Positions 17,332-24,865 of a stretch of 38,285 bases of DNA are shown here, piece by piece; position 1 is the stretch's first letter; every line of letters starts with the position of its first letter. The position numbers and the translations under genes were made by a program. The stretch lies in NCBI GenBank assembly GCA_910576895.1, contig CAJTJZ010000016.1, positions 1-38,285 of the forward strand, written 5' to 3'. The notes under the pieces were generated by a model. That model did no database searches, was not told the origin of the DNA, and saw nothing but the letters and a program-made list of their open reading frames with translations. The stretch comes from an uncultured Lachnospiraceae bacterium (GTDB lineage Bacteria > Bacillota > Clostridia > Lachnospirales > Lachnospiraceae).

Positions 17332-17976
17332 TTATTCCGCTAATAACTGATTAAAAAATTCGTCAATAATGGCATCTAAATAAGAATCATTTTCTATATG
17401 AAATTCTTTTTGAATCATTTTTTTAATTGCTTCTGATTGTTGAAAAAAATTTGCTTCTTTGGAAATAGCTGGATCAGAAAGACTATCAAGCAATTCCTGT
17501 GTAACTTTTTTTTCCATCCATTGATTGATTTCCTTTGTTAAGCTTTCTTCCTCTGAAATTTGCCCCTTTATTTCTTTTGAACGAAGATGAGAAGAAACAC
17601 CAACAATCGTAAAAATAACAAAAATAACGAGCATTGCAGTAAGTTGAATCGGATTTTGATATAAAGACAAAATTCCTGTTAAATTTAAAACACAAAAAAG
17701 GATTCCTAAGATTCCTAAGATTGTAAAACAAATTGCCGTTGAATGTAAATCCTCATATTTCTCCGCTTTCTTTACATAAACGGTGGAGGCAGCATTTCGG
17801 AATTGATCCGCTTCCTTTTGTGCATTCATTAAACGCTCTTTTTCATCCATAGCCTCCCAATCAGGAACTTGAATTTCCTCTCCCTCTGGAAGTTCATCTA
17901 CTAGCGTAGAACCGCATTCACTGCATGTTCTAATTCCCGGCAAAAATTCTGTTCTACATTTTGGACAATATGGCAT
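17332..17976 (-). CDS. zinc-ribbon membrane protein of unknown function
   Basis: A 214-residue protein that opens with a four-cysteine zinc ribbon (CPKC at 4-7 and CSEC at 18-21). An acidic and charged section follows, with two membrane helices (about 83-103, FTILGILGILFCVLNLTGIL, and about 112-130, LTAMLVIFVIFTIVGVSSHL) and a charged C-terminal helical tail of about 80 residues. This layout is common for uncharacterised clostridial membrane proteins. The ATG has a strong GGGAGGAAA site and lies 12 bp after the tyrS stop, so it is co-transcribed with tyrS. No function can be assigned. Confidence 0.82.
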   Translation of the reverse strand: MPYCPKCRTEFLPGIRTCSECGSTLVDELPEGEEIQVPDWEAMDEKERLMNAQKEADQFRNAASTVYVKKAEKYEDLHSTAICFTILGILGILFCVLNLTGILSLYQNPIQLTAMLVIFVIFTIVGVSSHLRSKEIKGQISEEESLTKEINQWMEKKVTQELLDSLSDPAISKEANFFQQSEAIKKMIQKEFHIENDSYLDAIIDEFFNQLLAE

Positions 17977-17988
17977 AATTTCCTCCCA

Positions 17989-19227
17989 TTACTCTGCAAT
18001 ATTATATAAATGATATGATTTTTTCCCTTTACGAATGAAAATACCACCATTTTGTTCACTAAAATCATTTTGAGTAAAGACTTTTGTAACATCGGTACAT
18101 TTCTCATTATTAACAGAAACGCCACCTTGCATAATATTACGGCGTGCATCGGAACGGGTACTTGCCTGCCCTCCATCTACCATTAAAGTAATTAAATCAA
18201 TTCCTGCCTCAAACTGTTCTTTTGTATAGCTTGTTGTAGGAATATCCTTAGAATCCATTGCACCACCAAACATTGCAAGTGCTGCATCTCTTGCTTTCTT
18301 TGCTTCTTCTTCCCCATGAACAATTTTTGTAACTTCATAAGCTAAAATCTCTTTTGCTTCATTTATTTTCTCATCTTTAAAAGCACCAAGCCTGCGAACT
18401 TCTTCCATAGGAAGAAACGTTAAAAGTCCCAAAAATTCCTCTACTTTTACATCTTCCACATTTCTCCAGTATTGATAAAATTCATATGGTGAAGTTTTTT
18501 CTTTATCCAGCCAAACAGCACCCTTCATTGTCTTGCCCATTTTCTTTCCATCGCTTGTAGTTAAAAGTTTAAAGGTTAGGCCATATGCTTGTTTCTGTTC
18601 TTTGGAACGAATTAAATCAACACCACCTAAAATATTTGACCACTGATCATTTCCTCCTAGCTGTAAGCGACATCCATAAAGCTGATATAATTTTAGGAAA
18701 TCATAGGATTGCATAATCATATAATTTAATTCAAAGAATGTTAAGCCACGCTCCATTCGCTGTTTATAACATTCTGCGGCAAGCATACGATTCACAGAAA
18801 AATGAGTTCCAATATCACGCAAAAATTCCATATAATTAAGATTAAGCAGCCAATCTGCATTATTTGCAATGATTGCTTTCTCATCATCAAAATCAATAAA
18901 ATGGGAAAGTTGTTCCTTAAAACGCTGTGCATTCCTTGCAATTGTTTCTCTTGTCATCATAGTACGCATATCCGATCTTCCTGTTGGATCACCAATCATA
19001 GTTGTACCGCCGCCAAGCAATGCAATTGGTCTATGTCCTGCCTGCTGCATATGCATCATCGCCATAACTGTTAGAAAATGACCAGCCGTTAAACTATCCG
19101 CCGTTGCATCAAAACCAATATAAAAAGTCACCTTTTCTTTTCCAAGCAATTCTCTAATTTCTTCTTCATGGGTTGTTTGCTCAATAAACCCACGTTCCAG
19201 CAAAATATCATATACATTTCTTGACAT
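17989..19227 (-). CDS. tyrS: tyrosyl-tRNA synthetase
   Basis: Charges tRNA-Tyr with tyrosine. The 412 residues have the class I signature as TAGHFL (47-52, HIGH equivalent), the tyrosine-pocket region GGNDQWSNILGGVDLIR, the KMSKS equivalent KKMGKT (228-233) and a C-terminal S4 RNA-binding domain (about 345-412, RSDARRNIMQGGVSVNNEKC). The ATG follows AGGAGG at 7 bp. Many Firmicute tyrS genes carry a T-box leader; the 111 nt between promoter and start show no AGGGTGG-type T-box bulge or terminator, so this copy appears not to be T-box controlled. Confidence 0.96.
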   Translation of the reverse strand: MSRNVYDILLERGFIEQTTHEEEIRELLGKEKVTFYIGFDATADSLTAGHFLTVMAMMHMQQAGHRPIALLGGGTTMIGDPTGRSDMRTMMTRETIARNAQRFKEQLSHFIDFDDEKAIIANNADWLLNLNYMEFLRDIGTHFSVNRMLAAECYKQRMERGLTFFELNYMIMQSYDFLKLYQLYGCRLQLGGNDQWSNILGGVDLIRSKEQKQAYGLTFKLLTTSDGKKMGKTMKGAVWLDKEKTSPYEFYQYWRNVEDVKVEEFLGLLTFLPMEEVRRLGAFKDEKINEAKEILAYEVTKIVHGEEEAKKARDAALAMFGGAMDSKDIPTTSYTKEQFEAGIDLITLMVDGGQASTRSDARRNIMQGGVSVNNEKCTDVTKVFTQNDFSEQNGGIFIRKGKKSYHLYNIAE

Positions 19228-19337
19228 GATAATTCCTCCTGTAATTATAAAATATTAAAAACCAAAGCCTATTTTCGTTTTTGCCATTTTTGCTGATCGT
19301 TTTCTATTTTCTGGCATATTAAATAAACTTTGTGAAT

Positions 19338-19366
19338 AGTTTAGCATAGGAAAGGGGGAATTTCAA
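19338..19366 (-). promoter_or_regulatory. promoter of tyrS
   Basis: Minus strand: TTGAAA (19366-19361), a 17-bp spacer and TAAACT (19343-19338). The -35 box abuts the divergent small gene at 19369. Confidence 0.55.
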
Positions 19367-19368
19367 GA

Positions 19369-19683
19369 ATGGATCAGGAAACTATTAGTAGAAAAGAAAA
19401 AATTGAAATGGCACGAAAGGAGTCAGAACGACTTGATTTTTCTTATAGAAAACTTTATCCCAATTATCAAAAAGAAGATTTACAAGGAAAAGAAAGTGAA
19501 CATGGATATTTTTTTCTACGAGTGCTATTAAGTTCTTTTTTACTGTTAGCTGTTTTAGGAGTGACAAAATTTGAAGCTATGGGAAAAGAACAATCACAGG
19601 AATATCAAACAAAGCTTGTACATATATTAAAAACACAATCTGGCATCGATCATATTAAAGAGTTTTTAAAATCTGTTAAATAA
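19369..19683 (+). CDS. small single-span membrane protein of unknown function
   Basis: A 104-residue protein with a charged N-terminal half (MDQETISRKEKIEMARKESE), one hydrophobic helix at about 48-64 (FFLRVLLSSFLLLAVLGVTK) and a hydrophilic tail likely outside the cell. The ribosome site GGAAAGGGGG is strong and about 9 bp from the ATG. A good terminator follows the stop. It diverges from tyrS. No family is recognised; it may be lineage-specific. Confidence 0.7.
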   Translation: MDQETISRKEKIEMARKESERLDFSYRKLYPNYQKEDLQGKESEHGYFFLRVLLSSFLLLAVLGVTKFEAMGKEQSQEYQTKLVHILKTQSGIDHIKEFLKSVK

Positions 19684-19689
19684 AAAGTA

Positions 19690-19727
19690 GCAAGGGATAA
19701 CCCTTTTTTATCCCTTGCCATTTTTTT
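19690..19727. terminator. bidirectional terminator
   Basis: Arms GCAAGGGATAA and TTATCCCTTGC (19690-19718) with T-runs on both sides (TTTTTTT at 19721-19727 on the plus strand; a T5 run after three bases on the minus). It separates two converging small genes. Confidence 0.8.
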
Positions 19728-19761
19728 CCAATTCACAATAAAATTCTCTTTTTTAATCCCA

Positions 19762-19956
19762 TTATATTTTTCTACGTAATCTTTTTCTCTTTTTTTCCAA
19801 CTCCGCAATTTTTCGTTTTGCCTGTTCTTCCGCTTCTTGATTATGTTGTTCTCTTGCTGATTCAAGATCACATCTTCTACGATAAATCGCCATATCAATA
19901 TCATCAATTTTATCCTGAATCTCCTCTATTTCTTTCTTTGATTTAAAAAATATCAT
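19762..19956 (-). CDS. small coiled-coil protein of unknown function
   Basis: A 64-residue, highly charged helical protein (MIFFKSKKEIEEIQDKIDDI at the start, KRKIAELEKKRKRLRRKI at the end). It is likely a single coiled coil with a very basic C-terminus. The AGAGGAGA ribosome site lies 4 bp before the ATG, which supports translation. A minus-strand promoter candidate is about 250 bp upstream (20206-20233), implying a long leader. An overlapping frame at 19650-19907 on the same strand lacks a ribosome site. No family recognised. Confidence 0.65.
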   Translation of the reverse strand: MIFFKSKKEIEEIQDKIDDIDMAIYRRRCDLESAREQHNQEAEEQAKRKIAELEKKRKRLRRKI

Positions 19957-20205
19957 AATCTCCTCTCAGTCTCTCTAGTATCAGGTTATCTGTTACATAA
20001 ACAACCCTTCCCTTTTTACGCATAATCAACTAACTAGAAAAGAAAATTTGTTTTAAGTTAAAAATATCTTATTTTATATAGAAACATTTTTTACAAAAAT
20101 AAATAAACTATCACCCCTATTAATTAAATTCGCTTTTTTGGATGTACCTCTCTTTTTATTATTAACTACAACTGCAAATCTCATCCATAATCTTAGCTAA
20201 GTCTA

Positions 20206-20233
20206 AGTATATACAATTTCCTTATAAAATCAA
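20206..20233 (-). promoter_or_regulatory. candidate promoter for the 64-residue coiled-coil gene
   Basis: Minus strand: TTGATT (20233-20228), a 16-bp spacer and TATACT (20211-20206). The leader to the start at 19956 would be about 240 nt. Confidence 0.4.
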
Positions 20234-20418
20234 GTCTTTTATTTACTTTATACATATTTTATGCACTTTCCATATATAATTTTATATATTTTTAAAAATT
20301 TTTCGCAAATTTTCCCAAAAATTGTATTAAATTTGTAAGGGTTATGCTTATAAGCAAATATGACAAACTTCACAGACATAATATATGTAATATCCACTTC
20401 GTAGACATTACAAGAATT

Positions 20419-20448
20419 AAGGACCTGCAAAAAAGCTGACAGGTCCTT
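20419..20448. terminator. hairpin after the phosphoketolase gene, possible terminator
   Basis: Perfect 9-bp arms AAGGACCTG and CAGGTCCTT around a 12-nt loop, 61 bp beyond the phosphoketolase stop. Neither strand has a strong T-run after it, so termination is uncertain; it may instead be the 3' end of a plus-strand small RNA. Confidence 0.4.
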
Positions 20449-20509
20449 TCTATGATAATATTATGCGTCTGGCTAGTGAATGATACACAGGAATACCCTG
20501 TCCTATTTT

Positions 20510-22912
20510 TTATTGTTCTTCTGGTGTATGCCATCTCCACTCACGTACTTCTGGAAGATCTTCACCATAATGAGCAATATATTGTTTATGCTCTACTAAA
20601 GTATCACGCATCTTTTGAAGCAAATGAGCACCTCTGTTGCCAAGTTGCGGTAAGCTATTAACAACAGACATAACAAGATGGTAACGATCAATTTCATTTT
20701 GTACACGCATATCAAATGGTGTTGTAATTGTACCTTCTTCCATATAACCATACACTTTCAGATTTCTATTTGTACGCTCATAAGTAAGCTCATGAATCAT
20801 AGTACGATATCCATGGAATGCAAAAATAATTGGCTTATCCTTTGTAAATAAAGAATCATAATCTGGATCAGTAAGTCCATGTGGATGCTTATAATGTGGC
20901 TCTAACTTCATAAGATCCACAACATTTACAAAACGAATTTTTATATCAGGAATATTGTCACGAAGAATCGTAATTGCTGCTAATGTTTCTAAAGTAGGTG
21001 TGTCACCACAGCAAGCCATAACAACATCTGGTTCTTCTCCATGATCATTTGATGCCCAATCCCAGATACCAATTCCTTGTGTACAATGCTTTACAGCCTG
21101 TTCCATTGTCAGCCATTGGAAACTTGGATGTTTCGATGCAACAATAACATTGACATAATTTTTGCTACGTACACAATGATCAAAACAGGAAAGAAGACAG
21201 TTTGCATCTGGTGGAAGATACATACGTACTACATCTGCTTTTTTATTGGAAATATGATCAAGGAAGCCCGGATCTTGATGTGTAAATCCATTGTGATCCT
21301 GCTGCCATACATTTGATGTTAAAATCAAATTAAGAGATGCAATTCTTTGTCTCCATGGAAGCTGTGATGTTACTTTTAACCATTTTGCATGTTGTGCACA
21401 CATAGAATCTACAACACGAATAAATGCTTCATAACTTGCAAAGAATCCATGACGACCCGTTAGGAGATAACCTTCTAACCAACCTTCACACATATGCTCA
21501 CTTAAATAGGAATCCATAATGCGTCCATCTCTTGCAATATCTTCGTCTGCATCATGCACTTCTGCATTCCAATCTCTTTTTTGTGCTTCAAATACTTTAT
21601 AAAGACGATTGGACATTGTTTCATCTGGTCCAAAAATACGGAAATTTCTAGATTCTTCATTTAATTTAAAGACATCTCTTACAAATCCACCAAGTTGAAT
21701 CATATCCTGTGCTTGAACAGCACCCGGTTTTGGCACATCAACTGCATATTCCTTATCACGAAAATCTGGCAAACGAAGATCACGTAACAATAAACCACCA
21801 TTTGCATGAGGATTTGCACTAATTCTATGATTACCCTCTGGTGCTAATGCCTTTAATTCTGGAATTAACTGATAGTTCTCATCAAATAATTCTTCTGGTT
21901 TATAACTTAATAACCATTCTTTTAACATATCTAAATGCTCTGGCTTTGACATATCAATTGGAACTTGATGTGCCCTGAAAGAACCTTCTACACGAAGTCC
22001 ATCAACTTCTTTTGGACCTGTCCATCCTTTTGGTGTACGAAGGACAATCATTGGCCAGAATGGTCTTGTTGTATTATTATCTTCACGTGCTGCTTTCTGG
22101 ATTGCTTGAATCTTTTCAATACATATATCTACTGCTTCTGCCATTTTTTTATGCATTGCTATATGATCACTGCCATCATCTTCTACTTCTACAAAATGTG
22201 CTTCCCATCCGCAGCCATGGAAAAAGCTTGATACTTCTTCCTTAGAAATATGAGAAAATACAGTAGGATTACTAATCTTATATCCATTCAAATGTAAAAT
22301 TGGAAGTACTGCACCATCAGTAACTGGATTTAAAAATTTATTAGAATGCCATGCGGTAGCAAGTGGCCCTGTTTCCGCTTCTCCATCACCAACAATGACT
22401 GTTGTAATAAGTCCCGGATTATCAAATACAGAACCAAAGGCATGAGCAATCGAATAACCAAGTTCGCCGCCCTCATTAATAGAACCCGGTGTTTCTGGAG
22501 CAACATGGCTGGAAATACCTCCCGGGAAAGAGAATTGTTTACAAAGTCTTGTCATACCCTCTTTATCTTGGCTGACATTTGGATATATCTCACTATAATG
22601 TCCCTCTAAATATGAGTTTGCTACAAAAAAGTTGCCGCCATGTCCCGGTCCTGAAATTAAAATCATGTCAAGATCATATTTTCTAATGGCACGATTCATA
22701 TGCACATATACAAAATTTTGTCCTGGTACTGTTCCCCAATGACCTACAATTTTCTTTTTAATCTGATCCCTTGTCAAAGGCTCACGCAACAGCGGATTTT
22801 CCAACATATAAAGTTGTGCTGCTGCAAGGTAATTTGTTGCACGCCAATAAGCATCTATTTTATTTAGATACTCATCTGTCATAGGTTGCTTTTCAATACA
22901 ATCTACTGCCAT
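20510..22912 (-). CDS. xfp: phosphoketolase (xylulose-5-phosphate/fructose-6-phosphate)
   Basis: Thiamine-diphosphate enzyme that splits xylulose 5-phosphate (and often fructose 6-phosphate) with phosphate, giving acetyl phosphate plus glyceraldehyde 3-phosphate or erythrose 4-phosphate. The 800-residue length is typical. Visible motifs are SGPGHGGN (87-94), the ThDP-binding GDGEAETGPLATAWHSNKFL (175-194) and the C-terminal FAFHGYRTMIHELTY. The start has GGAAAGGAGT upstream. A near-ideal promoter 60-90 bp before the ATG suggests strong expression, and the gene is monocistronic. It would give the cell a pentose/hexose route to acetate and ATP, in line with an arabinan-degrading neighbour. Dual versus single substrate use cannot be told from sequence. 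Confidence 0.96.
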   Translation of the reverse strand: MAVDCIEKQPMTDEYLNKIDAYWRATNYLAAAQLYMLENPLLREPLTRDQIKKKIVGHWGTVPGQNFVYVHMNRAIRKYDLDMILISGPGHGGNFFVANSYLEGHYSEIYPNVSQDKEGMTRLCKQFSFPGGISSHVAPETPGSINEGGELGYSIAHAFGSVFDNPGLITTVIVGDGEAETGPLATAWHSNKFLNPVTDGAVLPILHLNGYKISNPTVFSHISKEEVSSFFHGCGWEAHFVEVEDDGSDHIAMHKKMAEAVDICIEKIQAIQKAAREDNNTTRPFWPMIVLRTPKGWTGPKEVDGLRVEGSFRAHQVPIDMSKPEHLDMLKEWLLSYKPEELFDENYQLIPELKALAPEGNHRISANPHANGGLLLRDLRLPDFRDKEYAVDVPKPGAVQAQDMIQLGGFVRDVFKLNEESRNFRIFGPDETMSNRLYKVFEAQKRDWNAEVHDADEDIARDGRIMDSYLSEHMCEGWLEGYLLTGRHGFFASYEAFIRVVDSMCAQHAKWLKVTSQLPWRQRIASLNLILTSNVWQQDHNGFTHQDPGFLDHISNKKADVVRMYLPPDANCLLSCFDHCVRSKNYVNVIVASKHPSFQWLTMEQAVKHCTQGIGIWDWASNDHGEEPDVVMACCGDTPTLETLAAITILRDNIPDIKIRFVNVVDLMKLEPHYKHPHGLTDPDYDSLFTKDKPIIFAFHGYRTMIHELTYERTNRNLKVYGYMEEGTITTPFDMRVQNEIDRYHLVMSVVNSLPQLGNRGAHLLQKMRDTLVEHKQYIAHYGEDLPEVREWRWHTPEEQ

Positions 22913-22972
22913 TTTACTACTCCTTTCCTATTCTCCATTAAATAAACAATACACAATATTTTTTCACAACAT

Positions 22973-23001
22973 ATTATACAATTTTTTCCAGTTTATTGCA
23001 A
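22973..23001 (-). promoter_or_regulatory. strong promoter of the phosphoketolase gene
   Basis: Minus strand: TTGCAA (23001-22996), a 17-bp spacer and a perfect TATAAT (22978-22973). No catabolite-repression site was recognised. Confidence 0.7.
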
Positions 23002-23119
23002 GATACTTTTCCTATTTTTGACATAATTGTGTAAAATGAAATCAAGTCTTCTGATAACTTTCCCATTTCTTATTTATTTTGCCTATTTTTTATATTATTA
23101 TTTATTCTTATATTATTTT

Positions 23120-23545
23120 TTATAAAACTTCTACAATAGATATTTCAGGAGTTAAAGATAAATCTAAATATCCACCTAAAATTTTTAAAAGAGGTTTTGA
23201 AGGATTTGATTTATTAATAAAAATAAGAGATTCTAATTCCTCTACAATCTCTTTTGTATTCACTTCCTTATCTACAACTACTTTCTCAAAGGTATCTTTA
23301 ATATCATTATGAATCCTATCAAATGTTTCTGTAAATTTTCTTGTAGCAAATCCTTCTGTATCATCTAATAAATCGGTTTGTCGAATATTAATCGCTTGAA
23401 TATATGCTCTTTGTAAAAGTGCAATCATTCGTTCATTAACAATGGAATCTTTTAAAGCAAGTAATGTGCCATTAATAGCATAAATATCATTTGCTACCAA
23501 CATTCCCGGCTGTAAATCACCCGTTCTCACCCGTTTTACCTTCAT
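23120..23545 (-). CDS. stand-alone HD-GYP-type N-terminal domain protein
   Basis: A 141-residue protein whose first 60 residues (MKVKRVRTGDLQPGMLVAND, then IYAINGTLLALKDSIVNERM) match the N-terminal module often found before HD-GYP cyclic-di-GMP phosphodiesterase domains. The HD-GYP part is missing: after a helical stretch (about 75-110) the protein ends with LKILGGYLDLSLTPEISIVE VL. DNA beyond the stop (22913-23119) does not encode an HD domain in any frame. The ribosome site GGGAG lies about 12 bp before the ATG. It is either a free-standing regulatory domain or a remnant. It is separated from the tRNA gene upstream by a strong terminator. Confidence 0.65.
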   Translation of the reverse strand: MKVKRVRTGDLQPGMLVANDIYAINGTLLALKDSIVNERMIALLQRAYIQAINIRQTDLLDDTEGFATRKFTETFDRIHNDIKDTFEKVVVDKEVNTKEIVEELESLIFINKSNPSKPLLKILGGYLDLSLTPEISIVEVL

Positions 23546-23624
23546 ATAATACTACTCCCATTCCCTATGAAAAAAAATTTAAGTTTCTACATTTTTTTCT
23601 TTTGTTCTTATTTCTTTTTAAACC

Positions 23625-23660
23625 AAAAAACCTGAAAGACTTTCTAAAAAATCTTTCAGG
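23625..23660 (-). terminator. terminator of the tRNA-Gly gene
   Basis: Minus strand: CCTGAAAGA pairs with TCTTTCAGG, followed by a run of six T residues; 10 bp after the tRNA 3' end. Confidence 0.85.
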
Positions 23661-23670
23661 AATAAGAAAA

Positions 23671-23741
23671 GCACGAGACGGGACTCGAACCCGCGACCCT
23701 CTCCTTGGCAAGGAGATGCTCCACCACTGAGCCACTCGTGC
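23671..23741 (-). tRNA. tRNA-Gly (anticodon GCC)
   Basis: A 71-nt cloverleaf. The acceptor arms GCACGAG/CTCGTGC pair perfectly. The D arm is GCTC-loop-GAGC. The anticodon stem TCTCC/GGAGA encloses TTGCCAA, giving anticodon GCC. The variable loop is five bases, and the T arm is GCGGG-TTCGAGT-CCCGT. The 3' CCA is not encoded. It is a single gene with its own promoter and terminator. Confidence 0.97.
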
Positions 23742-23782
23742 ATATGTCATAAATAAAAACTGCTCTGCTGAACACGATAGCT

Positions 23783-23811
23783 ATTCTAACAGACTAGTTA
23801 TCATCTGTCAA
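23783..23811 (-). promoter_or_regulatory. promoter of the tRNA-Gly gene
   Basis: Minus strand: consensus TTGACA (23811-23806), a 17-bp spacer and TAGAAT (23788-23783), as expected for a stable-RNA gene. Confidence 0.75.
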
Positions 23812-23857
23812 GTATTTTTTTACTTTTTTTCCATATTTTTTTATTCATATTTTTTAC

Positions 23858-24634
23858 CTATAAAAACTTTACAGATAAAAAATATTGATTATTCTTTACC
23901 TCTTGTTCTGCAATATTTTCCAATCTTACAAGCTCTGTTTCCAGCCATAGTTGCTCTGAAACTAAAAGAAAATTTGATAACATAATTCCCATATTGATTT
24001 TATCCATTCTTCCTATTTTTTTATTCCCTTGTTCTTCTCTATTCCATATTCCCTTTTTTATTCTGCAAAAAATATGCACTCTATTTTGATAAACAACAAA
24101 TCTCCATGGCTGGCTATTAAAAGAAGAAGGTGCTAGTCTTGCTGCCTGTAATACTTTTAAAATTTCTGGTGTTGTTTCTTCTTTTATTGTACATAAATTT
24201 TTTATAGAAAGTCTATCTGCTTTTTCTTCTTCTCGATATATATTTTTTGTTTTTGCAAAGCCAAAGGCAAGAGACAATACAGGAATCATATCAGGAATTG
24301 TTTCTAAAGAAACAATTTCCCCTATAAAACAACATCCTAATCCTTTTGTTACCATATATAAAGCAATCTGCTGCAAAACATACCCTGCATTTACTTCATA
24401 ATTTTCATAAAATTCCGAATAAATCGTTAGATAATAAGGAGCTTGCAGACAAAATAAACTTGGCATCTTCTTTAATTGTCCACGTTCTATTATTTTATAA
24501 CATATTTTATTTTCATTTAATGGAAAAAGATTTGCAGCAAATTCTAAAATCTGCTGCTTTAACTTTTCTCCCACAAGCTCTTTACTGTAATTGCGTATTG
24601 ATTTTCTAACATAAATGGCATCATAGAGATCCAT
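23858..24634 (-). CDS. nitroreductase-family protein
   Basis: A 258-residue putative FMN-dependent oxidoreductase. The N-terminus MDLYDAIYVRKSIRNYSKEL contains the RxSxRxY phosphate/FMN-binding pattern of nitroreductases. A second family element, LQAARLAPSSFNSQPWRFVV, lies at about 170-190, and a GLGCCFIGE loop is in the middle. The layout fits the 'putative nitroreductase' (TM-nitroreductase) group rather than a classic 200-residue NfsB. Substrate unknown. The start at 24634 is chosen because GGAGGG lies about 10 bp upstream; an earlier in-frame ATG at 24682 has no site. A palindrome lies in its leader. Confidence 0.82.
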   Translation of the reverse strand: MDLYDAIYVRKSIRNYSKELVGEKLKQQILEFAANLFPLNENKICYKIIERGQLKKMPSLFCLQAPYYLTIYSEFYENYEVNAGYVLQQIALYMVTKGLGCCFIGEIVSLETIPDMIPVLSLAFGFAKTKNIYREEEKADRLSIKNLCTIKEETTPEILKVLQAARLAPSSFNSQPWRFVVYQNRVHIFCRIKKGIWNREEQGNKKIGRMDKINMGIMLSNFLLVSEQLWLETELVRLENIAEQEVKNNQYFLSVKFL

Positions 24635-24661
24635 CTTGCCAACCCTCCAAACCTTGTCATA

Positions 24662-24693
24662 CTTTTCATTTATGAAAAGCATGATATATTATA
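24662..24693 (-). promoter_or_regulatory. extended -10 promoter and palindrome before the nitroreductase gene
   Basis: Minus strand: TGTTATAAT (extended -10; core 24693-24688) with no good -35. An 18-bp perfect inverted repeat, CTTTTCAT-TT-ATGAAAAG (24662-24679), lies just downstream, where the transcript begins. It is a candidate operator or leader hairpin. Confidence 0.45.
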
Positions 24694-24762
24694 ACACTTT
24701 ATCAGAAAATTTGTTGCACAATTATAGTAAAAGTTTATCCTCTTTTTTGTTCATTTTTATAT

Positions 24763-24814
24763 AATATCAGCCAGAAAACCCATGGTCTTTAGACCATGGG
24801 ATAAAAAATATCAG
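24763..24814. repeat. 22-bp palindrome flanked by 8-bp direct repeats, after sigE
   Basis: CCCATGGTCT-TT-AGACCATGGG (24779-24800) forms a near-perfect hairpin. AATATCAG occurs on both sides (24763-24770 and 24807-24814). On the minus strand the hairpin is followed by TTTT, so it may end sigE transcription. The hairpin form also recalls end structures of IS200/IS605-type elements, but no transposase is present. Confidence 0.5.
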
Positions 24815-24865
24815 ACTTCTTAAATAGAGCCATTATATTCTTAAAAGCCCATTATTTTAAGCAGT

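Larger units (their letters stand above)
19957..20509. other. about 550 bp of AT-rich DNA without a convincing gene
   Basis: Seen here: a minus-strand promoter candidate (20206-20233), a CTTAGCTAAG palindrome just inside its predicted transcript (near 20192-20201), a GCTTATAAGC palindrome (near 20347-20356) and a GC-containing hairpin at 20419-20448. No ORF with a ribosome site was found. It could encode a small RNA, but I see no known RNA family. Confidence 0.4.

Noticed and set aside
19228..19368. T-box leader before tyrS
   Set aside because: No T-box bulge sequence, specifier stem or terminator; the leader is too short.
19960..20040. Minus-strand micro-frame MRKKGRVVYVTDNL overlapping the start of the 64-residue gene
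   Set aside because: 26 codons, no ribosome site; could be a leader peptide but nothing supports it.
20248..20430. 60-residue minus-strand frame after the phosphoketolase gene
   Set aside because: No ribosome site and AT-driven composition.
22950..22972. Rex-like site (TTGTGAAAA...) after the phosphoketolase promoter
   Set aside because: Only the left half fits; the right half does not match the inverted repeat.
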